In this document: in pieces, positions 15,587-28,300 of the stretch
Numbering within the stretch: position 1 is the first letter of the stretch
Layout: every line of letters begins with the position of its first letter
Assembly (NCBI GenBank): GCA_020137815.1
Contig: CM035357.1
Location: 1,611,520-1,675,519 of the forward strand
From: Hormiphora californensis
Lineage: Eukaryota > Ctenophora > Tentaculata > Cydippida > Pleurobrachiidae
DNA: 64,000 nt
Reading direction: 5' to 3'
The notes under the pieces: model-generated
Seen by the model: only the letters and a program-made list of their open reading frames with translations
What the model was told of the DNA's origin: nothing
Databases searched by the model: none
Position numbers and translations under genes: made by a program

Positions 15587-16614
15587 CAGGGTGTTCATAT
15601 GGGATCTTTACAAGCGTTGGGCTTCACCCAGAAAAAAGTTGACAAATTTAGCTCATGAAACTTCATACTTGGACTATTCTATACCCTCATTCAAGGTTCC
15701 TGGTGTTTCCGGAGCTCTACTACCCCTGGAAGTGTGTTTTTGGTATCAAAACTACCAGAAGGAATTTTTTGCTGATGCTGAGACTTTGCTAGAATGTTTT
15801 TTGGGTATTTTTAATGGCAATTCCAAAGTTTCATGATGATTGGATGTGTGGTTCAGTCACCAAGGTCAAAATAAACTGGCTGGAAAGGCTCAAAAACAGC
15901 TCAAAAACGGCAAAAATAGATATTTTAGAGCTTTTCCAGGCACTTTTTTCGAAATTTTGAGTTCATAAAACACATCCAATCATCATGAAACTTTGGAATT
16001 TTGACATTTACCTGGATGCTCTGGTAAATCGGGGGTTCAGACTGCATATGATATCGTTAAGGTAAAACACAAGGAAAGTTTGTGTTCGGAATTTATATAT
16101 GATATCGTTAAGGTTTTAGTAAAACACAAGGAAAGTTTGTGTTCGGAATTTTAAAAGGCCTACATGGAGTATCAGTTACTGTCTTTTTACCATATCCCAG
16201 AATTTAGGATATATTCAATCTTTAGAGGTGCTCTTTAATCAGAGGACCTAAATTAATGTTTGAGATAAGAACCCAATAAAAAAAGCTACAGTCGGACCCA
16301 GATTTAACGGCACCCGGCAGTATAATAATCTTCCCCTGGCATGGGAAATTAAAAGTATTTGACACCTACTTTTATACAAACAGTAAAGTGCGATTTTTAA
16401 TTTGCCTGACAAACTTGTAGATACTATAGCAGAAAATTCCTTCTGGTAGTTTTGATGCCAAAAACACACTTTCGGGGGTGCTAGAACTCCAAAATCCCCG
16501 GGAACCTTGAATGAGGGTATAGAATAGTCCAAGTATGAAGTTTCATGAGCTAAATTTGTCAACTTTTTTCTGGGTGAAACCCAACGCTTGTAAAGATCCC
16601 ATATGAACACCCTG
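15587..16614. mobile_element. Foldback element with mariner-like ends
   Basis: The ends read CAGGGTGTTCATATGGGATC and its reverse complement; inverted arms extend about 110 bp (cttcacccagaaaaaagttg on the left matches the right arm). Each end abuts TA, the Tc1/mariner target site. A fragment like a pogo/Tigger end (cagtcggacccagattta) lies inside at ~16291. No transposase frame is present. Confidence 0.8.
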
Positions 16615-16960
16615 TATAAAGTTCTAAGTAGGAATTGTAAACAGAGGTTAGATGGTTAGGGTGGTTGGAAGAGGAAGTGTAGTAGCAAAATAGGGGAACG
16701 AAAACAAGGAGTATTGTACACGTTTCAAATAAATTCTTATACAACTGTCTACAAGACAGGACCTGTTTTTAGAAATACATAATAATAACCAAGCCTCCCT
16801 CTACTCAAGTCTCAAACACACCCTATGTGTGACCCAGCCACAACTTAGTAGGAGTGAGTATAGTGAGCCATTCTCCCTTACTCAAATAGTACCCAGCCCA
16901 GTATAAGACTACACCCAACACATCACGTGATCCAGTCACGTGATCCAAGATCTACAATGT

Positions 16961-18944
16961 CTAACTTCTCTTCTGCACAATAACCGCATTCAGCAGCCCC
17001 GCCTGAGATATGGACTGGGATTCCTCCGCCAGTACTTTGTTAGGGAAGGTCGTCATAAGACTGTAGGTTGGGGGGCCGTCTGGTCTACTCAGGTTGATGA
17101 AACCCCTGATATCTCCCACTGTGTGTGAGTGGTTGAACTTGCTGACCAACCTTGTTCCATCAGCTAGACGGATCTGAGAGGGGGAGGGAGTTGGGTGGTT
17201 AGGGAGTTGGGTGGTTAGGGAGTTGGGTGGTTAGACGGATCTGAGAGGGGGAGGGAGTTGGGTGGTTAGGGAGTTGGGTGGTTAGATTGATCTGAGAGGG
17301 GGAGGGGGGAGTTAGAGGGGGTTAGAGGGGGAGGGAGTTGGGTGGTTAGAGGGGGAGGGAGTTAGAGGGGGAGGGAGTTGGGTGGTTAGAGGGGGAGGGA
17401 GTTAGAGGGGGAGGGAGTTGGGTGGTTAGAGGGGGAGGGAGTTTGGTGGTTAGAGGGGGAGGGAGTTGGGTGGTTAGAGGAGAATTACTGCATAGAACAC
17501 TAAAATGTAATTACCTCAACAATTTAAAATTTATATATACCCTATTAAGTCTAGTGGATGCAGGTTTCCACTAGACTATATTCCCCTGCCAGTACCTGAA
17601 TTGACGTAGTAGGTTGACTCTCGTCAAGGTTAACGCTAGGTTTAGTGGCGGTGGGAGGGTTGGTGGGGGCGACATTGGGAGCGGCAACATGTGGAGCGGG
17701 GCTACCCAATCTATGTCCACTCCCTGAAATAGAACCTCATTAAAAGACAGTAATCACGACAATTAATTGGAATTGGACGATAAGTAGTTTTGTAGAAACC
17801 CGCAATATTGGGAATCCTAATGAGGTAGTACACAACAATAACAAGGATTCTATGTTGCACCTGAGAAAGGTCTGAGGACGGGTTTGGGTGGCACAAAGTC
17901 CTCCCCTCGTTTATCTACCATGTTTACGTGGACTTCAGCAGCACCCCGCTGTAACTCTCTGGGGATCTCTCTGGATGGATGGGAGAGTTATAACTTTCAA
18001 TTCCATACTAAACCGAAACAAATCGAAAGATAATATACTAGGATGAGACTTATAATTCCATATAGTAGACTCCGAAAAACCCCCCATTACATACCCCCGC
18101 ATGACGGACCCAAGGAATTCCTTGTTAGTTGGATCATCAATTTTCCTAATCGGACCATCGTCAACACTAAACCCATTCTTCCAAAATGTTATTGTCCTCT
18201 CTGTGTCCTCTGGTTCCTGTTGTTGGTTGTTAACTGCCGGCACACTTCCAGAGGAGGCAGAGGGTTCGTTACCCAGACGGAAGCCGCTCCCAGCAAAAGT
18301 TGTGTCTTTCTTCTTACTTGCAGCTTGTCCTGGGTCTCCTACAACCTCGGCACCGTGTCTGGATAATTGGGCAAAATGATTAGAAAATAACACAAACGAA
18401 TAGTGACAGGAAATCAACTAATTGATCTTTACTCACTTTTTCGCTGAATCGAAAACATCCTGGACTCCTATCCTGTCCTTTTTAGGACCCTTAATAATCT
18501 GTCCACTGTGCTCGCTACCCCCTGCATAGTAACCCGGACCCTCTTCCTCTTCGTCCGATCCATCGTCCCTGCCCAATGAGGCTAGGGTTCCAAACCTGTG
18601 GAGTTAAAACATATTGGCACCATGTTAATTACTATTGTATACTCCACTGTTGTATACTCCACCAAGCATTTAGTTAATTGTAAAAATTCAAGCAAAGGTT
18701 CGTACCGGGATACGGGTGCAGTTGGTCGGGAGGGAGCACTGTCGCCAGTTGCAACAGGTGCAGTAGCAATCGGGGCTGCAGGAGGTAACTCCTCTACCTC
18801 ATCAGTCATTTCCGGTTCAGCATAGAAACTGTTGAGGGCACTTTCCAACTGCCAGTTTCCTGAGCCAAGGAAAAACTCAGCTCGCTCTGCATCGCACCCG
18901 GCGATGCTGCAAAACTGGCTGATCAGCTCGTCACGATCGGACAT
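16961..18944 (-). CDS. NSFL1C: NSFL1C / p47, p97 cofactor
   Basis: Six exons in consistent phase (18944-18706, 18595-18437, 18358-18095, 17970-17861, 17723-17596, 17173-16961) give 370 aa, the same length as human p47. Order: N-terminal UBA domain ([20 protein letters not shown], residues ~5-45), acidic linker with [15 protein letters not shown] domain ([20 protein letters not shown] through [17 protein letters not shown], ~180-250), and a C-terminal UBX domain (~290-370) ending [11 protein letters not shown], with the FP-loop in TTFPNKVL. Known family role: adaptor that brings ubiquitinated cargo to p97/VCP for Golgi and ER membrane fusion and contributes to autophagosome formation. A partial tandem copy lies upstream at 20612-21909. 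The acceptor of the last exon carries a minisatellite (17173-17472). Confidence 0.95.
17171..17478 (-). repeat. Minisatellite on p47 last-exon acceptor
   Basis: Tandem variants of gggggagggagttgggtggttaga (~24-33 bp) fill the 300 bp next to the acceptor of p47 exon 6. Two units repeat the junction itself (gatctgagaggggga at ~17239 and ~17289), i.e. the CTCTCAG|ATC acceptor. Confidence 0.85.
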
Positions 18945-19843
18945 ACTTGGGCCAAATCAAATTAACGCTTCATCCCTAAATGTTTCAAAGGATTTAAACA
19001 GTGTAGTAACTGTGATTTGAAGAGTGTTAAGCGAAAATCGCAGGACAGGAAGAAAAAATCGCAAAACAGAAACACAAAGTGTGGTAAAAAAGAAAGAAAA
19101 ATCCATATAATAATTTCCAAAATGTTAGTCCGATAATTGTTTTCTCCCTACTCCTCCTACAGTTTTTGAGCTAGACCCCTGAAAATTTGTACACTGGTAC
19201 TTTGGACCAAGGCGGGTGTAAGTACGGGCTCAGATTTTTGATCCGATCTTTACAACAGTGACGTCACGGGGTGACGTCATTGCGACAAAAAGACTTACAT
19301 TTTTCAAACGCTTCTAAGACCCTGAAAACGGCTCTAAATCAAAAAACTAACGCAATAGTGGGGAAAGAGAATCGTTTGAACTTCATTTTACTTGATAGCA
19401 ATTTCCCGTAACTCAATGTTTAAGGGTCGTAAATCGCGTCGGGAAAGTTAAAAATGCCAAAAATACGATATTTTTCACCGTAGCCACCCAAAATCTTATC
19501 CAATCGATATGAAACTTGGTCGTTATGTGAATTTTAATGTCCTTTGGCCAGGGGTTCCCGGAAAACGGATTGGCAAGATGAGAACTGACCGGAGTTCTTA
19601 TAATTCTAAATTTTAAAAGGAACACGTGTGCGGGTGTACCATAGGTATATTGCGAATTTGGAATTTTTCGTCGACTTTTTTTTGGGGAGGAAATTTTCAA
19701 TACAATGAATTTTAAAATTTTACACTGCGCGCGTAATTCTAGGTTCCGCGCGCGGCGTAAAAAAGCAGCGCTTTTTTGGGAAAATTCGCGCGTTACAATA
19801 AACGATTTACCCGCCTCGCCAAAATTGTAACGCGCTCCTACTA
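18945..19843. other. Spacer between p47 copies, no gene seen
   Basis: 18945-19060 is the p47 5' flank and matches the flank of the second copy (21910-22010). 19100-19740 is AT-rich with no supported exon; phrases such as ccaatcgatatgaaacttgg resemble text around 51530, suggesting an old dispersed repeat. Confidence 0.5.
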
Positions 19844-20165
19844 TTAAAGTCCATTTTTATTCAACTGTTCACCCTCCAACTCGTGCGCGTGCGATATTTG
19901 AATTTACGCTGCGCGCGCTACACGTTAACATGTGATAGACGCGCAAAAAATTCCGCGCACGACTTTGGGGGGTGAACAGTTGAAAAAAAATGGAGTATAC
20001 TCATTGCTCTATACTCCATTTTTTTTCAACTGTTCACCCCCCAAAGTCGTGTGCGGAATTGTTTTGCGCGTCTATCACATGTTAACGTGTTTGGCGCGCA
20101 GCGTAAATTTAAATATCGCACGCGCATGAGTTGGAGGGTGAACAGTTGAATAAAAATGGACTTTA
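19844..20165. repeat. 322-bp near-perfect palindrome, CpG-rich
   Basis: Arms of about 156 bp are reverse complements with few mismatches; the centre is a 10-base loop at 20000-20009 between tggagtata and tatactcca. The arms are rich in gcgcg, including a tgaacagttgaa block that occurs four times as part of a nested inverted arrangement. No target duplication is clear. Confidence 0.85.
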
Positions 20166-20611
20166 AGGAACAAACGGAAAACGTTAAAATCTGGGTGCCT
20201 TTCATTGCTAACAGTTCGTAGTTTTGGCGCGCGCGACGGGTTAGGGCTATCCGTTAGGGTCTGGTTAGGGTTTGGTTTGGGGTTATCGGTTAGGGCCATC
20301 GATTCTCTAACTGATACCGTTTAGTTTACTCAAATCGGCCATGTGGTTCCATGGCTATAGCCGTTTGAAAAAAGTCGGTCTAACTATACTCTTTTGGTAG
20401 CGCGCACCTGTAAACAGGCTGCAAGGCACCCAGATTATAATCGCGCCCGGAACAAACAAATTAATTTATCTTTTAAAAATCAAACACAAATGTCACCGGT
20501 TATATGAGGATAAATTACCATTGAGGCGTAGAGGAATTGGGGAAGCTACGCTGACTGAAATCATCTAGGGGGGTCTGACCGCCAGTACTGAATTGGTAGT
20601 GTTGACGGTGG
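20166..20611. other. Spacer 3' of truncated p47 copy
   Basis: No coding exon is seen. A short stretch has telomere-like ggttagggt variants (~20240-20300). Exons 5 and 6 of p47 are absent here although they would be expected. Confidence 0.45.
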
Positions 20612-21909
20612 TCACAAACGTCCTCCCCATCTAGTCACTCCTGAATAGAACCTCATTAAAAGACAGTAATCACGACAATTAATTGGAATTGGACGATAAG
20701 TAGTTTTGTAGAAACCCGCAATATTGGGAATCCTAATGAGGTAGTACACAACAATAACAAGGATTCTATGTTGCACCTGAGAAAGGTCTGAGGACGGGTT
20801 TGGGTGGCACAAAGTCCTCCCCTCGTTTATCTACCATGTTTACGTGGACTTCAGCAGCACCCCGCTGTAACTCTCGGGGGATCTCTCTGAATGGATGGGA
20901 GAGTTCCATACTAAACCGAAACAAATCGAAAGATAATGTACTAGGATGAGACTTATAATTCCATAGTAGACTCTAGGCTAGAGGGACTCCGAAAAAACCC
21001 CACCATTACATACCCCCTCATGACAGAACCAAGGAATTCCTTGTTTGTTGGATCATCGATCTTCCTAATTGGACCATCGTCCACACTAAACCCATTCTTC
21101 CAAAACGTTATTGTCCTCTCCGTGTCCTCTGGTTCCTGTTGTTGGTTGTTAACTGCCGGGACACTTCCAGAGGAGGCAGAGGGCTCGTTACCCAGACGGA
21201 AGCCGCTCCCAGCAAAAGTTGTGTCTTTCTTCTTGCTTGCAGCTTGTCCTGGGTCTCCTACAACCTCGGCACCGTGTCTGAATAATTGGGGAAAATGATT
21301 AGAAACTAACACACAAACGAATAGTGACAGGAATTCAACTAATTGATCTTTACTCACTTTTTTGCTGAATCGAAAACATCCTGGACTCCTATCCTGTCCT
21401 TTTTAGGACCCTTAATAATCTGTCCACTGTGCTCGCTACCCCCTGCATAGTAACCTGGGCCCTCTTCTTCTTCGTCCGATCCATCGTCCCTGCCCAATGA
21501 GGCTAGGGTTCCAAACCTGTGGAGTTAAAACATTGGCACCATGTTAATTACTGTTGTATACTCCACCAAGCATTTAGTAAATTGACAAGGGTGTAGGAAT
21601 AGGGGCGAGGGGGGTTGACAGCTCCCCCCACTTTTGGAATCAATTAATAATTGAGAAGTCAAGCAAAGGTCCGTACCGGGATGCGGGTGCAGTTGGTCGT
21701 GAGGGAGCAATGTCGCCAGTTGCAACAGGTGCAATCTGGGCTACAGGAGGTAAATCCTCTACCTCATCAGTCATATCTGGTTCAGCATAGAAACTGTTGA
21801 GGGCACTTTCCAACTGCCAGTTTCCAGAGCCAAGGAAAAACTCAGCTCGCTCTGCATCGCACCCGGCGATGCTGCAAAACTGGCTGATCAGCTCGTCACG
21901 ATCGGACAT
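20612..21909 (-). pseudogene. Truncated tandem copy of NSFL1C/p47
   Basis: Exons 1-4 of p47 are present with intact splice sites and phase (21909-21677, 21516-21358, 21277-21014, 20886-20777), nearly identical to the complete copy in exons and introns. Homology stops just after the acceptor of exon 5 (about 20640). If that acceptor is still used, the frame reads a few foreign residues (VTRWGGRL) and ends at TGA 20612-20614. The product would keep the UBA and SEP regions (about 265 aa) but lack the UBX domain that binds p97. It could be a decoy ubiquitin-binding protein or simply a recent pseudogene; nothing in exons 1-4 is broken. It stands head-to-head with EPG5, 465 bp away. Confidence 0.85.
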
Positions 21910-22374
21910 ACTTGGGCCAAATCAAATTAACGCTTCATCCCTAAATGTTTCAAAGGATTTAAACAGTGTAGTAACCATGATTTGAAGAGTGTTAAGCGAA
22001 AATCACAGGACAGAAAAAGACATCGCAAAACAGAAACACAAACTGTGGAAAAAAGTAAAATGTGCAAGTTTGCAACTCAAAAAGTAAGTGCGCGTCGCTA
22101 AATGCAGCGTTTAATTAATAAAATTTAGCGCGTTACAGTTTTATTTCAAATATGCAGCGTAACATTGGTGACGAAGATGGACGAGAAGTTGCCATGAAAA
22201 TTTTACAGCTTTTTTCTTAACTTTTCCCACCGTGTTTTTGTTTTCTGTGGCGCCTGCCGCCTCTCTTTCAACCTCCCTAGGTCCTTCGATAGTTACTAAC
22301 ATACCATAATGTTTTTAGGATATAATGTAATGAAGGGATCTTCGTTTGTCGTGCGATGATCAGCCCACAATTGG
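21910..22374. promoter_or_regulatory. Divergent promoter region, p47 copy and EPG5
   Basis: The two start codons are 465 bp apart on opposite strands, so both promoters must lie here. The p47 side is shared with the flank of the complete p47 gene. No TATA box is obvious. Confidence 0.5.
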
Positions 22375-25300
22375 ATGGAAGCACCTCTCCCTCGACCTAA
22401 AAAAGCGAAGAGCAAAAAACGAAAAGAACGAACAAGTCAGAATGATTCCCTCCCGGCTGTTGAAGACAAGATATTAAATGCCCCCTCAGCATCTCGTTTG
22501 TTGGAAGAGTTTGTACCCAGCGACCAAGATGTCATCAGTTACAATGATAGCACTGAGGACCAGCCATCATGTTCGTCCGACCAAACTCCCCTAAATAACC
22601 TTGACATTAACTCCTCTCTGAGGGACAGTCTGCTTAGAAAAAGCCAGTTAAATGTTCTGGAGTGTTCGTCAGAACAGACAATTGTGCCAGAACAAGAGGG
22701 CGAGGGTGTCGGAGGTAGTATTCTTGAACGACACTCCGAATCAGAGTTCGAAACTGCTCATCTTGAACAACCACGAGAAGCAGAGATAGACCAACTGTAC
22801 CCAAGTTTAGATGAGGGATTTTATCAGTCTCGACTCCGATCACCCACTCCGGACGACGTCGAGAAACTCTCCCTCCAGATCTCAGAGGCCCAACTTGATG
22901 GAATCGCCCCGGTACAGACGGGAAACACCCCCGAGCAGACCAGCTGGGTTCCTCCCTCTGCTCCCTCTGAATTTGAAGAGGAGCATGATACGGTATCCCT
23001 GATCAGCGAACACAGTACCCTTCACCATCTCTCACTCCAGACACTGGTATACGATGATCAGTATGAACAGAAGTTACAGAACTGTTACCAGTGTATATCT
23101 CCCTCTCAGTCAGTCCCCAGTTTTGAGGAACTGAACAAGGAACTGCTGATAAACGAGCTGAAAACATTTTACCACAATCCCCAACTGGCCACCAACGAGG
23201 AATTCCTGAAGGATTTCATTGGATTGTGCGAGAACCCTAACCATGATCTCCACAACCTGTTGCTAAGGTATCAAGCTGCGAGGCAGAGTTTCCTAGATCA
23301 CAATCGGACAATTGAGGAGCACATTTCCAAGTACCATCGATCCCGGGAGACAATTTGGACATTTTCCAAGGATAAACGGATAGAACACGGCTTCTGTGCC
23401 GATCACATCAAAGTCACACACTCAGAATCATGTTCCAAGGCTGTGTGTCATCCAGAGACACAGAAAGAGGTATCTGACAGCTTGGAATCAATTCAAGAGA
23501 ACTGTGCAGCACCCCTGGCTCTCTCCCAGTACAATTGGAAGATAGCCCACCACCAGGTGGAGCAATACATGGTAAAACTAATCCACCAGAGCCCACCCCT
23601 CTACTCAGAACAAGTGACGTCATTCGTTCCAGGCACCCAGGTGCCATGGGAGCTTGTCCATCAGACTTCAAACCTCCGGATATCCATATCAATCCTGTTC
23701 CACTTCAAGCGACAGACATTGAGTGATGATGTTTTTGCTGGTGATATTGACCGATGGTTGTCAATTCTCATTGGCTACCTTCTCCGAACTGCGACCCTCC
23801 TAGACCACCGGTTTATCTTAAATCACCTACTCAGATGTCCAACAGGTTTCTCATTCTGGGGCAGTAAATTCCTTCAGTTTGTGTGGGCTGAATACCCCGT
23901 GTGCTCTCTCTCCTCAAACCCCGTTATCGATCACTTCTTCCTGCTTTATGTTACACTCATATCACCACTATCGGAGCGGGACAACATGCTGGCCAATTAC
24001 GAGGCGCCCGTCCAGGATAGTGACCCCGCTGAGTGGTCCCTGTTGGACGAGCTTGGAGAGGTGGAAGTCGCGGGGAAGCAGCTACTGGAACGGGATTATC
24101 TCGAGCTCCTGGGCCAGTTTAACTTCGGATTGTTCTTCAGGGAGCTCCTCAGACACCCCACACCAGAGGATTTCATGAAGGGACGACAGGATATGTCAGA
24201 GCGAGATGTAATGATGTTGTTTAGTATGTGTCTTCAGTGCATAACCCATATTAAGGAGGCCTTTACCTACCTTGATTTTACACGATACAGAAACTTTTGC
24301 CAGCGCAATGCCCGGATTATGACCACTCTCGTCATGTTCGTCTCCGATTATTACTACTTTTTTGAGTGGTACGGTGGGAGATTTGAACGATTTTCAATGA
24401 CACTGGACACGGACAAGAACAAGTTGCTGACAATGCACAACTTTGTTTTTGAGGAGGGGTTCCGATGTCTCGCGGAGACCAGTAACGCCTCTCTCTGGCA
24501 ATTCCTAACCGAACTCCCCTACCAACGAGTTTCAATAAAAGTTCTGTGGAAGCTGTACTGTTTCCTTCACCAGATCAACCCCGACAGGTGCATCAGGAGC
24601 TCGATACTCCGGGATGGTTCCCCTTATGAGATCGTCACAAAACTATACAAATCAGCCAGGTTTCAGAGGAGGTTGGAGAGTCTATCTGACGAGGACTGTA
24701 CCTACATGGTTAACATCTTCAGCCGAATGGCTCTCTCCCGCGAACCAAACGACAGTTTTGTCAGTGTCATAGCCCTGGATATATATCATATTGGGGTTAC
24801 TGCACCGGCTGATAAACAGTCCACTGACCATGCTAGTAAAGTTTGTCTCAGCAGTATTATTGATCACAGTCCTGCGGTGGTGTCAGCGATACTGGTTAAT
24901 ATGGAGAAACCTACACTGAAAGATCTACCAAATAATCTTAGGTTAGTGCTGATTGTACTTGGCTCTTCTTCTAAAACATAATCGAATGTAAATGTAGGAG
25001 AGGTTTGTAGTTAGGAAATTAGATAGAGGGACAATAAAAACAAGGGATTAAGGGATAATGTGGTCAAGTGGTTAAGTGGTGCAGGTGGTTATACCAGCTG
25101 GGTCACACCGTTGCCATAGTAACACATGATTTCTGTTCAGGTTATTCAAAGGTATTTCATTACAACAGTGGTTGCCAAGGGATGAAGATTTTAGCCTTCT
25201 GATAACGTGGCTCCAAACAGCAGCTCTAACGTCCCTTACCAATCAACTTAGTCGCATCATTCTCAAAGGTATGGCAAGTAAATGACCAAATTATTCTTTC

Positions 25301-28300
25301 ACCGATGACAGATAGAAGACGATCTTTAATGGTACATCCGAATTCCGAAAGGATGATCCGGCACTATGATGATGAACAAACCTATACTACTAATTCAATG
25401 ATATTATTTATTACACTCTTTCCCCACGATCAGGATTAAATTGGGGTAGCCACGATCAGCGTCTGTTTATCCCTGCTGAATATCATCGAAAGATTGCAGT
25501 TATGATCGTTGCTGCCCACTCCTACCACCTTCCTGACCGACCTGGTTATCTTATCCACTCTGCAGTACCTGATTTTACCAAACATGTCAGCAATGTTGAA
25601 AAGGTAAGAGAGCTATTACATGTCAGCAATGTTGAAAAGGTAAGAGAGCCGATTATTACATTTAACTCTGAACTACAAACACAAACACGAGTGTTTTAAC
25701 AGAAAACAATTGTTTCAAACTCTGAACTATGTAATCATTGTTTTATAGTTAACTGTTAACAAACATAGAATGCTGGCCCTGGGGGATTGAATGCCCCGCG
25801 AACCGACCGAAACAAGTAAACAACCGATCAGAACTCGTTATTTAGGTCACGTGACTGGTTATCAGCCAATCAGGGACCAGTATTTCCTGATTCGGTCGGT
25901 TCCTGTAATGCCCCCTTTTGTTCCCTGGAAAACAATCCCGTTATCTATATTATAAAGCAGAGAACCTTGCAAGACAATTGGTTTTTTGGGGGGTTTTAGG
26001 GCTTGCACGTGGAAAATTGACGTGTTGTTAGGGGTGTTTGGTGGGGTTTGGGGCGTGCACGTGCGTGTGTAAAGGTTTTATAAATTTGGGGGATAATAGC
26101 TCTTTGGAAAGAGCTTGACATTATCTTTCTAATGAGCCTTGGAATTTTGAAATTGGTTGAGAAATGACCGAGTTATGAGGGAAATGGTGATAATCAAACC
26201 TGGCTATTAAAGATTCAGAAGGAAAGGTGCTGGTTTGCATTATAACGTGTACAGCTTTTATAATGGCCGATCGTTAATAGAAAAAAACATTAATGCAGAT
26301 TCTAGAACCATCAAGATACCACGCGAAAACTATCCACAGTTTTCTTGTTCTATGGAAAGGTTGTGTTCTAACCCTCCTTCTGTAAAAGAAGGGCGGAACA
26401 CAACTTTGAATATATATTTAATTGATAAAGCATTGTTGTATGTGATGGGGGGGATGTGGTGTGTTGTGGCTCCAGGCAGCTATCGTCACAACTTTTTTGC
26501 TCCTCTATATCTCCCAAATATAGTATGTTATAAAGGACAGGACCACAATTGATTATAGTACGCTAAGCGTAGCTTTTCATTTCCCTGCGCCAGGACGCTG
26601 TAGCGGCTAGTTGAGTTCCATCCGCAGTTCGCCATTCACAGCAGACGCATAAATATGCGTCCCGCATTCAATAATGATAATGCACTTCTATTTTAAGCCT
26701 AATGATTCAAGAATTCAATAACCTTTGTGTCTTAACCGATTTCTTTGACTCTAGAGTTCGATATTTTGCAAAATGTTCCTTCTCGTCCTCCTCCTTCCTA
26801 ATGTGCTCCAATCGACCATGATTGATGGTGTTCAGCCGGATATACCAAACTATATAGCCTTCTACCCCATCACTAAACAAGAGTGCGTACTAAACTGTTA
26901 TCTTGATGAGGAGTGCAAAGCGGTCTATTTCTACCCCGGGAACGGGACCTGCTTTGCCTACGATCGTATCAGTGTTACTTACACCGACACCGAGAAAGAT
27001 AAAGATGAACCTGCTGAAATGATGATGACGGTAGTTGATATGGATGCCGGATTGTTTGCCTCAATGCCCCTGGAGCTGGGTGTGGTCGATATACCCACTC
27101 CGGGGGTCAGTGTCCTTATCATGGACAGGTACGGATATTGCTTCACGTTCACACCACAAGGCACTGCCGAGTTTGTGACGACAGACTGCAGCTTTTACTC
27201 GAAATTTTCCGTTGTGGCAACTGAAAATGAGAGGATTATAACTCTCCGGATAAAGAATGTTAGGTGTTTATACTTTGACACTGATGGACCGAAACTGACG
27301 AAGGATTGTGAGGATGAAAGGGCACGTCTACCAACCACTCAGATTCTAATTAACCATACCTCAGTTGATTTAACCAACTACCAAATGTACCAGTATCGCG
27401 AGTACACAGTATGCCAAACCTCCCAGGTCATGGACTACCTTCCAAACGCTTTTGTCCTACGGAAGAATGAAAATCCTTTGCTAAACCCAGGCTGGAAATT
27501 AGAAGCCTTGTGCAGGAAGGGCTTCCGGCTGAAGAGTGATCCAAGGGCCAACTTCTTCTACATAGAATGCCAGGAAAATGGAGAGTGGTTATACAATGAC
27601 GTGTGTGTAGCGATAGATACCGATGCAGATGTCAAACATGATTATGTTGAGGAACCTGGGGAAACAGTTAACTGTACGTGTGAGTGTGGGATCCTTGGAC
27701 AGCTGGCCACCATTGACAAGATCCTCGTTACTGTCTTCCTCGTCTCATCCTACATTATTGTCGCCGTGGCAGCGAGAATTCAACCCAGGAATGGGTGAAA
27801 ATTGTTTAGTGCAAAGTTGCGTTGCTAAACGACTGTGCTCCTTCATCAACACAATTATTGTCGCCGTGGCAGCGAGGATTCAACCCAGGAATGGGTGAAC
27901 ATTGGATCGTGTGGTACGATCCACAACCAGCAAGATATCAGCTTAAGGTTTTCTGAAAGGGAGTGCGGTAAAAACTGGTTAAAACTGTTTACGGCTGTCG
28001 GCTTATTTGTTGGTACTTTGTCGATTATATTTCGAAGTTTGCAGAGCAAAAAGAATTATGGAACACGGAAATTTCAATCAATGTATTTAAAACTGTTACG
28101 CTAAGGATGATATTATATCGCAACTTGCTCTACTTGCCTACTTTCAAGTGAATAACGAAAGAGTGCGATTTTATCAGTAATTGTTATTGTTTAAATGGTG
28201 ATGCTTTGTTCTAGTTTACAAGCCGATCGTTTCTTTTGTCCTTAGTCCTAGGTAAACTAAATCAAATCAACTAGTAACTACCAATACATCGTTATCCCTC

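Noticed and set aside
20240-20300. Interstitial telomere repeat
   Set aside because: Only a few degenerate ggttaggg-like units, no regular TTAGGG array.
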